A DNA stretch of 7,727 bases. Origin: Alphaproteobacteria bacterium (GTDB lineage: Bacteria > Pseudomonadota > Alphaproteobacteria > Rhizobiales > Devosiaceae). The stretch is taken from contig JAADFY010000042.1 in NCBI GenBank assembly GCA_013152625.1, positions 1 to 7,727 on the forward strand, read 5' to 3'. Positions 1 to 5,420 of this stretch are shown piece by piece (position 1 is the first letter of the stretch; the number at the start of each line of letters is the position of its first letter). The notes under the pieces were generated by a model. The model did not search any database, was not told the DNA's origin, and saw only the letters and a list, made by a program, of their open reading frames with translations. Both the position numbers and the translations under genes were made by a program.

Positions 1-140
1 GCCATTCCCGCCTGGTCGGGGTCCGCCAGCACCTCCAGCCCGTTGCCAATCGCACCGACCGGCGAAATCAGGTCATGGCAAACCCGCGAGCACAACATGG
101 CTGCAAGGTCTGACCCTTTGAGTTCAACTATTTCAGTCAT
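1..140 (-). CDS. chpT: ChpT histidine phosphotransferase, N-terminal fragment (cut by window edge)
   Basis: This is the first 46 complete codons of a minus-strand gene that runs off the left edge; the ATG is at 140-138. ChpT is the cytoplasmic phosphotransferase that passes phosphate from the hybrid kinase CckA to the response regulator CtrA and to CpdR in alphaproteobacteria. The visible peptide has the family's hallmark, CHDLISPVGAIGNGLEVL at about residues 21-38, with His22 as the likely phosphorylated residue in the first helix of the dimerisation/phosphotransfer hairpin. Upstream of the start, on the minus strand, a GAGG lies about 9 nt from the ATG, which is an acceptable ribosome binding site. 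The gene is co-oriented with the YHS-like gene 117 bp upstream, so they could share a transcript. The ATP-binding-like C-terminal domain is outside the window. Identification rests on the motif plus the eipA neighbourhood. Confidence 0.88.
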   Translation of the reverse strand, partial: MTEIVELKGSDLAAMLCSRVCHDLISPVGAIGNGLEVLADPDQAGM

Positions 141-257
141 GGATAAAAACCTCATTGTCATCCGCCTTCAAACCATCGGCCAGTTGAACGCCCGCTCCGG
201 CATAGGCCGGATCCGGTGTCTGTCCTGTCCGGGTTTGGCATTATCCCCGGATATGGG

Positions 258-788
258 CTAGTTCTTTATCAGGTCGGCCCGCAAATCGGGCCAGCCGGCC
301 ACCGCTTCCTCCAGCATTTCCACCGGTGAGGCCAAAAAGGCCTGCCGGTTGCCGGACGAGTAAAACAGATATAGCCGCCCGAAAAATATCGTATGGATCC
401 TCGGATTTCCCTCGGATAAAAACCCCCGGGCAATGCTGGCCAGTCCGTAACCACCGAACCGGGGCGCATAAACCCCCGGTGCTGCCGCAAACACCTGCCG
501 GTTGGCCTCCGACGAAAAATACCATGGCACCCCGCCCCAGATGAACATGAAATCCCGACGCCCTTTTGCGGGCTCTGGTTCCGTGAAAAAGCTCACTGGG
601 TCCATGCCGTCGATCGCCACCCCGGTCAGCCGGTTTACCACGATCTCGTCTGGCAACCAGCTAACAGATTCGCCCCGCGCCTGAACTAGCGTGCTTTCCC
701 CCGGCGCACTCATAACACCGCCCGCCAGCACCAGCCATGCCGCAATCGTCCAAACGGTGAATCTTTGTTTACCGGTTTGCCCCATCAT
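258..788 (-). CDS. Secreted or membrane-anchored YHS-like domain protein
   Basis: This encodes 176 residues from the ATG at 788. After a KQR-containing start comes a hydrophobic stretch (about residues 11-28) that looks like a signal peptide or N-terminal anchor. Residues about 52-168 match the layout of bacterial YHS-domain proteins: a VNRLTGVAIDGMDPVSFFTE segment, an aromatic W-G-x-x-W-Y-F-S-S strand, an N-R-x-x-F-x-x-x-P-x-x-YAPRFGGY block, then a LYLFYS strand and a closing W-P-D-L. Family members usually have GGYC at this point; here it is GGYG, and the mature protein has no cysteine, so the metal site proposed for YHS domains is probably absent. Function is unknown. Starts further upstream are possible (ATG 836, TTG 839) and none has a strong ribosome binding site; 788 gives the most ordinary signal peptide. 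The gene is divergent from eipA and upstream of chpT. Confidence 0.75.
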   Translation of the reverse strand: MMGQTGKQRFTVWTIAAWLVLAGGVMSAPGESTLVQARGESVSWLPDEIVVNRLTGVAIDGMDPVSFFTEPEPAKGRRDFMFIWGGVPWYFSSEANRQVFAAAPGVYAPRFGGYGLASIARGFLSEGNPRIHTIFFGRLYLFYSSGNRQAFLASPVEMLEEAVAGWPDLRADLIKN

Positions 789-840
789 GGTCACGATTTG
801 CCGCTTCAGGTTTGCCCAACCCCGGCAACCTATCATCAAG

Positions 841-906
841 GCGTATGGCCAAGGTTAACCGCCACGCGTCGTAACCCGCCCATTAACCCGCCAAGGATCA
901 AGCCCG
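841..906. promoter_or_regulatory. Divergent promoter region with three TTAACC-type repeats (possible CtrA sites)
   Basis: The gap between the divergent YHS-like gene and eipA holds three related elements: TTAACCGCC at 855-863, GTAACCCGCC at 871-880 and TTAACCCGCC at 883-892. The last two share the 9-mer TAACCCGCC with a 12-bp period. The CtrA consensus in alphaproteobacteria is TTAA-N7-TTAA, often followed by CC. Here only half-sites are intact: the 5' half of the 872-886 element reads TAAC instead of TTAA. EipA of Brucella is reported to be CtrA-linked, which makes the reading plausible. No clear -10/-35 pair was found. Confidence 0.35.
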
Positions 907-1491
907 ATGTTTGCCCGTTTTTTCACCAGATTAGCCCTCATTTCGGTCCTGGCCCCGATATTGGCCTTCACCCCCCTTGCCGCCAGCGCCCAGTCTGGAA
1001 CGGTTTCCGATACCTTCAGCGCCGAAGAGCTGCTTGAAACCGGTGGCCATTTTTTCGGCCAGGTCGCACAGGGCCTGGCCGCCCTGGTTGAACAGACCGT
1101 CTCCCAATACGGCCTGCCCAATGGGTATGTGCTGGGTGAGGAAGCCTCCGGTGCCTTTGTCGCCGGAGTCCGTTATGGCGACGGTACCCTGTACACCAAG
1201 AACGCCGGCCAGCATCAGATCTTCTGGCAGGGCCCATCCCTTGGATTTGACTGGGGCGTCGATGGTTCCCGGGTCATGATGCTGGTTTACAACCTGCCCT
1301 CCGTTGGCGCCATTTATGACCGCTATCCCGGCGTCGATGGCTCCGCTTTCGTGCTCGGCGGTCTGGGAATGTCGGTCATCAAAAGGGGCGATGTCATCAT
1401 TGTGCCTATCCGCTCCGGTGTCGGCGCCCGCCTGGGGGTAAATGTCAGCTATCTCAAGATCACTCCCGAGGCGACCTGGAACCCGTTTTGA
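907..1491 (+). CDS. eipA: EipA-type envelope integrity protein (DUF1134)
   Basis: This is a 194-residue protein with a clear Sec signal peptide: FARFFTR, a hydrophobic core, then AASA with likely cleavage after Ala28. The mature part matches the DUF1134 family, with blocks such as YVLGEEASGAFVAGVRYGDG (about residues 74-93), TLYTKNAG, IFWQGPSLGFDWGVDGSR and NLPSVGAIYDRYPGVDGSA, and a C-terminal GARLGVNVSYLKITP strand. In Brucella abortus the homologue EipA is a small periplasmic beta-barrel protein needed for envelope integrity and virulence. Its molecular activity is unknown; it is not an enzyme of recognised type. AAGGA lies about 9 nt before the ATG. Length is normal for the family. The chpT-side neighbourhood agrees with what I recall for Brucella. 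The TGA stop lies in a 15-bp tandem repeat, which supplies a second in-frame TGA downstream. Confidence 0.9.
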   Translation: MFARFFTRLALISVLAPILAFTPLAASAQSGTVSDTFSAEELLETGGHFFGQVAQGLAALVEQTVSQYGLPNGYVLGEEASGAFVAGVRYGDGTLYTKNAGQHQIFWQGPSLGFDWGVDGSRVMMLVYNLPSVGAIYDRYPGVDGSAFVLGGLGMSVIKRGDVIIVPIRSGVGARLGVNVSYLKITPEATWNPF

Positions 1492-1511
1492 CCGGACCTG
1501 TTTTGACCGGA
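1485..1511. repeat. Short tandem direct repeat across the eipA stop codon
   Basis: GTTTTGACCGGA occurs at 1485-1496 and again at 1500-1511, a 15-bp period. The first copy contains the eipA TGA and the second supplies an in-frame backup TGA. It is probably a small replication-slippage duplication. Confidence 0.8.
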
Positions 1512-1548
1512 AATCGCCCCGAAGCGGCGCCCGGCATGGCGAAATGTT

Positions 1549-1573
1549 ATCATTAAGCTTAATGATCGGTTAA
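1549..1573. promoter_or_regulatory. Candidate CtrA binding site (TTAA-N7-TTAA) overlapping an 18-bp palindrome
   Basis: TTAA at 1559-1562 is followed by exactly 7 bases and TTAA at 1570-1573, a full match to the CtrA consensus TTAA-N7-TTAA. It overlaps ATCATTAAGCTTAATGAT (1549-1566), a perfect 18-bp palindrome that adds a third TTAA at 1553-1556. It lies about 100 bp before the coiled-coil gene and is the only TTAA-N7-TTAA I found in the window. Assignment to CtrA is inferred from the motif and the chpT/eipA context; AT-rich patches in GC-rich DNA can also match by chance. Confidence 0.5.
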
Positions 1574-1624
1574 TATGCCTGGGCGGCCATGGCGATGCCA
1601 CAATGGCACAGCGCTGATCAAAAG

Positions 1625-1658
1625 CGGTTCGCCGGTCACTCAGAGCATGGGCGAACCG
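1625..1658 (+). promoter_or_regulatory. Perfect 9-bp inverted repeat in the leader of the coiled-coil gene
   Basis: CGGTTCGCC (1625-1633) is the exact reverse complement of GGCGAACCG (1650-1658), with a 16-nt spacer. As RNA it would form a stable hairpin ending just before the GGGGGAG ribosome binding site. As DNA it could be an operator for a dimeric regulator. Neither role can be decided from sequence. Confidence 0.5.
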
Positions 1659-1661
1659 GGC

Positions 1662-1668
1662 GGGGGAG
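1662..1668 (+). promoter_or_regulatory. Ribosome binding site that decides the start of the coiled-coil gene
   Basis: GGGGGAG at 1662-1668 directly abuts the ATG at 1669, too close to serve it, but lies 6 nt before the in-frame ATG at 1675. The second ATG is therefore the better start. Confidence 0.7.
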
Positions 1669-1674
1669 ATGGCA

Positions 1675-2958
1675 ATGCTGGTTGAAAATATCATGTACTT
1701 CGTGCTGGGTTTTTTGGGCTCGGCTCTGCTTTGGCTCATGATTGCGCCCGCGATCTGGGCCCGGGCCGTGCGCCTGACCAAAAAACGCATCGAAGCGGCC
1801 ACCCCCATGACCCTGACCGAATTTCGCGCCGACAAGGATCAGCTGCGGGCCGAATTCGCCATGTCCACCCGGCGCCTCGAACTCAATGTGGAAACCCTGC
1901 GCCAGCGCCTGGGAGAACAGCTCGAAGACATCAATCGTGGCCGTGCCGATGTTCGCGATATCAAAGGCAATCGCGACCAGCAACTCCAGATCGTGCGGGA
2001 ACTCGAGGATCGCGAAACCACCCTTCGCACCCGCATTTCCGAGTTGGAACGCGAGGGGACGAAACTGGCCGCCCGCCTGCGCCAGAGAGATCGTGAGCTG
2101 GATGACAAGACCAACGAACTCAACTCGGCCCGCGCCAGCCGCCGCAAATCACGGCGGGAAAAACAGGTCAATCCCAAGCTGCTGCACCTGAAAAACCAGG
2201 ATCTGGCTGAACTGGTGTTAAGCGGCGATTACGCCAACGATGTGGAGGATTTGTTGCGCGCGCTCGATATCGAGCGCCAGCGCGCTGATTATTTAGAGCG
2301 GCACAACACCGAGCTGGGCGCAATGGCGAAAAATTCGGACAACTCCGCCACCCGGGCCGCAACCAAAGTGTCCGCCCTGCGCACGGAACTGGCCAATGGC
2401 ACCACCGATCACACCGATGCCAAAGACCGGCTGATCGAAGCGGAGAGCCGCATCGCCCATGCCGAAAGCCAGTTTAACGCCCTGCTGGAACAAGCCGCCG
2501 CCGCCAGCGCCGATGGCCAGGAAGGCACCAGCCGCCTTCTGGCCGAAAAACTTGAACTTGAAGAAGAGTTGGAAAAACTGCGCGAAAAAGTCACCTCGGT
2601 GGAAACCACGATCCTGAACGAATGGACCAACGACCGGCTGCAGCAATCCCATTTGCGCGAACGCCTCAATGATATCGCCGCCGATGTTTCACGCCTGGTC
2701 AATGCGGTGGAAGACGCTGGCGCTGAACCCGGGCCGCCAGAACCCAACACCACCGGAGGTGACGATCTGACCACCATCAAAGGCAAAACCCCGAACACCG
2801 CCGAAAGCGGGAGCCTGTTCGAAACCGTGCGAAAATTCGCCCCCGCCGACCCGCACAATGACGACCGGCAGAATAACACCCGGCAAGACCCTGCTGCCCC
2901 CGAAACCGGTTCTGTGTCTGACCGAATTACTGCCCTGCGCGATCTGCACCCGAATTAG
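1675..2958 (+). CDS. Membrane-anchored cytoplasmic coiled-coil protein, function unknown
   Basis: This encodes 427 residues from ATG 1675; the ATG two codons earlier is too close to the ribosome binding site. One transmembrane helix spans about residues 7-29 and is followed by a basic WARAVRLTKKR segment, so the rest should be cytoplasmic. Residues about 48-165 and 195-345 are charged, heptad-like helices predicted to form long coiled coils, broken by a basic RRKSRREK patch (about 156-163) and a short less-coiled segment (about 167-195). Residues 346-412 are a Pro/Asn/Asp-rich linker, and a small helix, SDRITALRDL, closes the protein. The part after the membrane helix (MTLTEFRADKDQLRAEF, then STRRLELNVE) resembles an uncharacterised family I associate with Hyphomicrobiales. 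No enzymatic motif is visible. It could be a scaffold or envelope/division factor, but that is inference. The 3' end overlaps the convergent gene by 32 bp. A CtrA-type site lies upstream. Confidence 0.85.
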   Translation: MLVENIMYFVLGFLGSALLWLMIAPAIWARAVRLTKKRIEAATPMTLTEFRADKDQLRAEFAMSTRRLELNVETLRQRLGEQLEDINRGRADVRDIKGNRDQQLQIVRELEDRETTLRTRISELEREGTKLAARLRQRDRELDDKTNELNSARASRRKSRREKQVNPKLLHLKNQDLAELVLSGDYANDVEDLLRALDIERQRADYLERHNTELGAMAKNSDNSATRAATKVSALRTELANGTTDHTDAKDRLIEAESRIAHAESQFNALLEQAAAASADGQEGTSRLLAEKLELEEELEKLREKVTSVETTILNEWTNDRLQQSHLRERLNDIAADVSRLVNAVEDAGAEPGPPEPNTTGGDDLTTIKGKTPNTAESGSLFETVRKFAPADPHNDDRQNNTRQDPAAPETGSVSDRITALRDLHPN

Positions 2959-3322
2959 GTTCTTCTATTATGGATATGTCGCGGATAAGTTCGCCGGTTC
3001 GGCTGTCAATCACCCGGATCATGCGTTTGTCGCCGAGGGCCAGAACCAGCGAGATGGTGCGCCGCTCCACTTCCAGCGACACAATTTCGGCCCCCGCCGG
3101 TACCACAATCTGCGAAATTTCTATGGCATTGCTTTGCGCCGGCCCAAGCCGGTAAAACAGGGCGCCCGCCACCGCAACGAGCCCACCGATCAGAATGAGC
3201 ATACTAACCCCGAAGGACCGTCGCGCCCGCCCGATCACCTTTGCTGCATCCGCGCTCATGGGCGGGTTGCTCTCAGGGGCTTTTTCGGGGTCGGGAGTTT
3301 GATTTTGCCGCGTTTCATTCAT
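2927..3322 (-). CDS. Small single-pass membrane protein (possibly DUF6476-like)
   Basis: This encodes 131 residues if started at ATG 3322. A polar, Pro-rich N-terminus (about 1-35) precedes a transmembrane helix at about 37-58 with basic residues (GRARR) on its N-terminal side, so the C-terminal part should face the periplasm. That part (about 62-120) is beta-rich, with IVVPAGAEIVSLEVERRTISL and RMIRVIDSRTGELI, and recalls small DUF6476-type proteins next to rluD in other alphaproteobacteria; I hold that family name loosely. An alternative start at ATG 3259 (residue 22) has GAGAG about 9 nt upstream, a better ribosome binding site than the first ATG, and keeps the membrane helix intact. The gene overlaps the coiled-coil gene at its 3' end and shares its start tetranucleotide with rluD. 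Confidence 0.72.
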   Translation of the reverse strand: MNETRQNQTPDPEKAPESNPPMSADAAKVIGRARRSFGVSMLILIGGLVAVAGALFYRLGPAQSNAIEISQIVVPAGAEIVSLEVERRTISLVLALGDKRMIRVIDSRTGELIRDISIIEEPNSGADRAGQ

Positions 3323-4361
3323 GTTTGACGATTCCGGTTCAGCTCAGGGTGTAACCATAGTGGTGGCCGAAACGGACCATGGCCGCCGGCTGGATGTGGT
3401 CCTTTCGTTAAACCTTGATGGCCAGTCCCGCAACCGCTGCCAATCCCTCATTCGTGATGGGCACGTTCGCGTCAATGGCCGCACCATCCATCTGGTCCGT
3501 CACAAACTGTTCCACGAGGATCTGATCGAACTTAGCCTGCCAGCCCCCGTTTCGGCCCGCCCCCAGGCTCAGGACATCCCGCTTGATATCCTTTACGAGG
3601 ATGACGCGCTGATTGTGATCAACAAGCCCCCCGGCCTGGTGGTTCACCCCGCACCGGGCAACCACGACCGAACCCTGGTCAACGCTCTTTTGCACCATTG
3701 TGGGGACAATTTTGCCGGCATTGGCGGGGAGCGTCGGCCGGGGATCGTGCACCGGCTCGACAAGGACACCTCCGGAGTCATGGTCGTGGCCAAGACCGAA
3801 CTGGCCCACACAGCTCTGGCGGCCCAGTTCGCCGACCATGGCCGTACCGGCCCCCTGGAACGCGGGTATTTCGCTCTGGTCTGGGGGCGCCCCTCACCGC
3901 CTGCCGCCACCATTGATACCCAGATCGGTCGCGCGCCCCACAACAGGCTCAAACAGACCGTTTTGCCGGCAAAAGGGCGCCAGGCGATCACCCATTTTGA
4001 TACCATTCATAGCTGGGGTCGCCAAAAGAGCGCCGTCAGCGCGGTTAATTGCCGGCTCGAAACCGGCCGGACCCATCAGATCCGCGTTCATCTCGCCCAT
4101 TTGGGCCATCCGGTGCTCGGGGACAGGGTCTACGGCGCCGGTTTTGCCACCAAAGCTGTCCATCTGCCCCCCAAAGCGGCCGAGGCGCTGAAAACTCTCC
4201 GCCGTCAGGCCCTCCATGCCGCCCGGCTTGGTTTTGCCCACCCCGTGACCGGCGAAACCATGCAGTTTACCTCACCCCCGCCCCCTGATCTTGCCGCGGT
4301 GATTGCGGCCCTGGGACCGCCGGATCACGACATTGGTGACGCCAATTTGCATATTCGTTAG
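3321..4361 (+). CDS. rluD: 23S rRNA pseudouridine synthase, RluD type
   Basis: This is a 346-residue RluA/RluD-family enzyme that converts uridines to pseudouridine in 23S rRNA; E. coli RluD acts at helix 69 positions 1911, 1915 and 1917. An S4-like RNA-binding region occupies about residues 20-75, including RVNGR. The catalytic domain follows: QDIPLDILYEDD at 84-95, INKPPGLVVHPAPGN at 100-114, and the signature HRLDKDTSG at 144-152 with Asp147 as the likely nucleophile. Later come GRTHQIRVHLAHLGHPVLGD and the C-terminal RRQALHAARLGFAHPVTGE block. Length and order match RluD. The ATG at 3321 has no close Shine-Dalgarno; a GGGAG upstream is more than 20 nt away. GTG at 3360 is a possible alternative start but would trim the N-terminal residues. 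Specificity is inferred from overall similarity. Confidence 0.93.
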   Translation: MFDDSGSAQGVTIVVAETDHGRRLDVVLSLNLDGQSRNRCQSLIRDGHVRVNGRTIHLVRHKLFHEDLIELSLPAPVSARPQAQDIPLDILYEDDALIVINKPPGLVVHPAPGNHDRTLVNALLHHCGDNFAGIGGERRPGIVHRLDKDTSGVMVVAKTELAHTALAAQFADHGRTGPLERGYFALVWGRPSPPAATIDTQIGRAPHNRLKQTVLPAKGRQAITHFDTIHSWGRQKSAVSAVNCRLETGRTHQIRVHLAHLGHPVLGDRVYGAGFATKAVHLPPKAAEALKTLRRQALHAARLGFAHPVTGETMQFTSPPPPDLAAVIAALGPPDHDIGDANLHIR

Positions 4362-4529
4362 TGGCCGGGGGCTGAATTTGCCACAATAATCCCTATATGC
4401 TGTCGCTGGGTCACCTTCCTTACGTAATTTATGGGTCTGTGATCTAAAGCGCTGGCGCGCCATACCGGGCGGCAGCACTGTTGGCGGCCGGAATCTGGCC
4501 GGCGCCATGGACCTGGGAGGGTTGGAACT
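4362..4529 (+). promoter_or_regulatory. rpoH promoter and leader region
   Basis: This 168-bp gap has no credible gene. CTATAT at 4393-4398 equals the common alphaproteobacterial -10 element, and CCCTATATG (4391-4399) also resembles a sigma-32 -10 box. A weak partner GCTGAA lies at 4371-4376 with a 16-bp spacer. Transcription from here would start near 4405 and give a leader of about 125 nt. The leader contains ACCTTCCT (4413-4420), able to pair with the ribosome binding site (GGGAGG, 4515-4520) using two G-U pairs. It also contains a GC-rich hairpin at about 4483-4506 just ahead of that site. Heat-shock autoregulation or an RNA thermometer is conceivable but not shown. Confidence 0.4.
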
Positions 4530-5420
4530 ATGGCCCACACAAATTTACCCACTTTAAGCTCGGATAGCGGTCTGACGCGCTATTTGCAAAAGATCCGCAA
4601 GTTTCCAATGCTCGACCCCGACGAGGAATTCATGCTCGCCAAGCGCTACAAGGAGCACGAAGACCCCTCTGCGGCCCAAAAACTGATCACCTCGCATCTG
4701 CGTCTGGTCGCCAAGATCGCCATGGGCTATCGCGGTTACGGATTGCCGATCTCGGAGGTGATTTCGGAAGGCAATGTGGGTCTGATGCAGGCCGTCAAGC
4801 GCTTTGAGCCCGACAAGGGGTTTCGCCTCGCCACCTATGCCATGTGGTGGATCAGGGCCTCGATTCAGGAGTATGTGTTGCGCTCATGGTCCCTGGTCAA
4901 GATCGGCACCACCGCCGCCCAGAAACGCCTGTTCTTCAATCTGCGCCGGCTAAAAGGCCAGATTGCCGCCCTGGATGACGGATCATTGCACCCCGACCAG
5001 ATCAAACAGATCGCTACCACCCTTCGCGTGACCGAAGCTGAAGTGGTGTCCATGAACCAGCGCCTTTCCGGCGATGCTTCGCTGAACACACCCATGCGCG
5101 CCGACGATGGTGCCTCCCAGTGGCAGGACTGGCTGGTGGACGAAACCCCCGATCAGGAAACCGTTCTCGGTGAAACCCAGGAGCATGACGAACGGCGCAC
5201 CATGCTGGTGAACGCCATGGAAGTGCTCAACAAGCGCGAGCGACGGATTTTCGAGGCCCGCCGGCTGGCCGAAGATCATTCCACCCTTGAGGAACTGGCC
5301 CAGGAATTCGGCGTAAGCCGAGAGCGCATTCGCCAGATCGAGGTGCGCGCGTTTGAAAAGGTTCAGGCCGCTGTGATCGCTGCCGCCGAAAAATCCCAAC
5401 GCCTTCTTGAAGATGCCTAA
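4530..5420 (+). CDS. rpoH: RNA polymerase heat-shock sigma factor RpoH (sigma-32)
   Basis: This is a 296-residue group 3-like sigma factor that directs RNA polymerase to heat-shock promoters. Region 1.2/2.1 begins near residue 14 (LTRYLQKIRKFPML). Region 2 runs about 50-125, with HLRLVAKIA, GNVGLMQAVKRFEPDKGFRLATYAMWWIRASIQEY and LRSWSLVKIG. The RpoH box QKRLFFNLR is at 131-139 and separates this protein from RpoD. Region 4 ends with LEELAQEFGVSRERIRQIE at about 253-271, the -35-binding helix-turn-helix, followed by a typical short tail. GGGAGG lies about 9 nt before the ATG. The length is normal. Many alphaproteobacteria carry two rpoH copies and I cannot tell which this is. The TAA stop overlaps the stop codon of convergent thiN, with no terminator between them. 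Confidence 0.96.
   Translation: MAHTNLPTLSSDSGLTRYLQKIRKFPMLDPDEEFMLAKRYKEHEDPSAAQKLITSHLRLVAKIAMGYRGYGLPISEVISEGNVGLMQAVKRFEPDKGFRLATYAMWWIRASIQEYVLRSWSLVKIGTTAAQKRLFFNLRRLKGQIAALDDGSLHPDQIKQIATTLRVTEAEVVSMNQRLSGDASLNTPMRADDGASQWQDWLVDETPDQETVLGETQEHDERRTMLVNAMEVLNKRERRIFEARRLAEDHSTLEELAQEFGVSRERIRQIEVRAFEKVQAAVIAAAEKSQRLLEDA

Noticed and set aside
141..257. Possible terminator between the YHS-like gene and chpT (CCGGATCCGG at 207-216; TATCC/GGATA at 242-253)
   Set aside because: The inverted repeats are too short, have no workable loop, and are not followed by a T-run on the minus strand.
43..261. Plus-strand 72-codon open frame
   Set aside because: It is antisense to the chpT start and crosses the chpT/YHS-like gap; no motif and low-complexity composition.
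361..370. Sequence-specific look for mobile elements, tRNAs or CRISPR-like repeats through the window
   Set aside because: No terminal inverted repeats, transposase motifs, tRNA cloverleaf or regularly spaced repeats were seen; composition is uniform.
1511..1534. Terminator-like GC hairpin after eipA
   Set aside because: The stem is only about 4 bp (CGCC/GGCG) and no T-run follows.
1449..1983. Minus-strand open frames across the eipA/coiled-coil gap
   Set aside because: They are antisense to well-supported genes and would cover the regulatory region; there are no ribosome binding sites or family features.
3330..3334. GANTC (CcrM methylation) sites such as GATTC here and others scattered through the window
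   Set aside because: They appear scattered at about chance density and not clustered in promoters.
4358..4552. Short minus-strand open frame in the rpoH leader
   Set aside because: It covers the rpoH promoter and start, has no ribosome binding site and no recognisable protein features.
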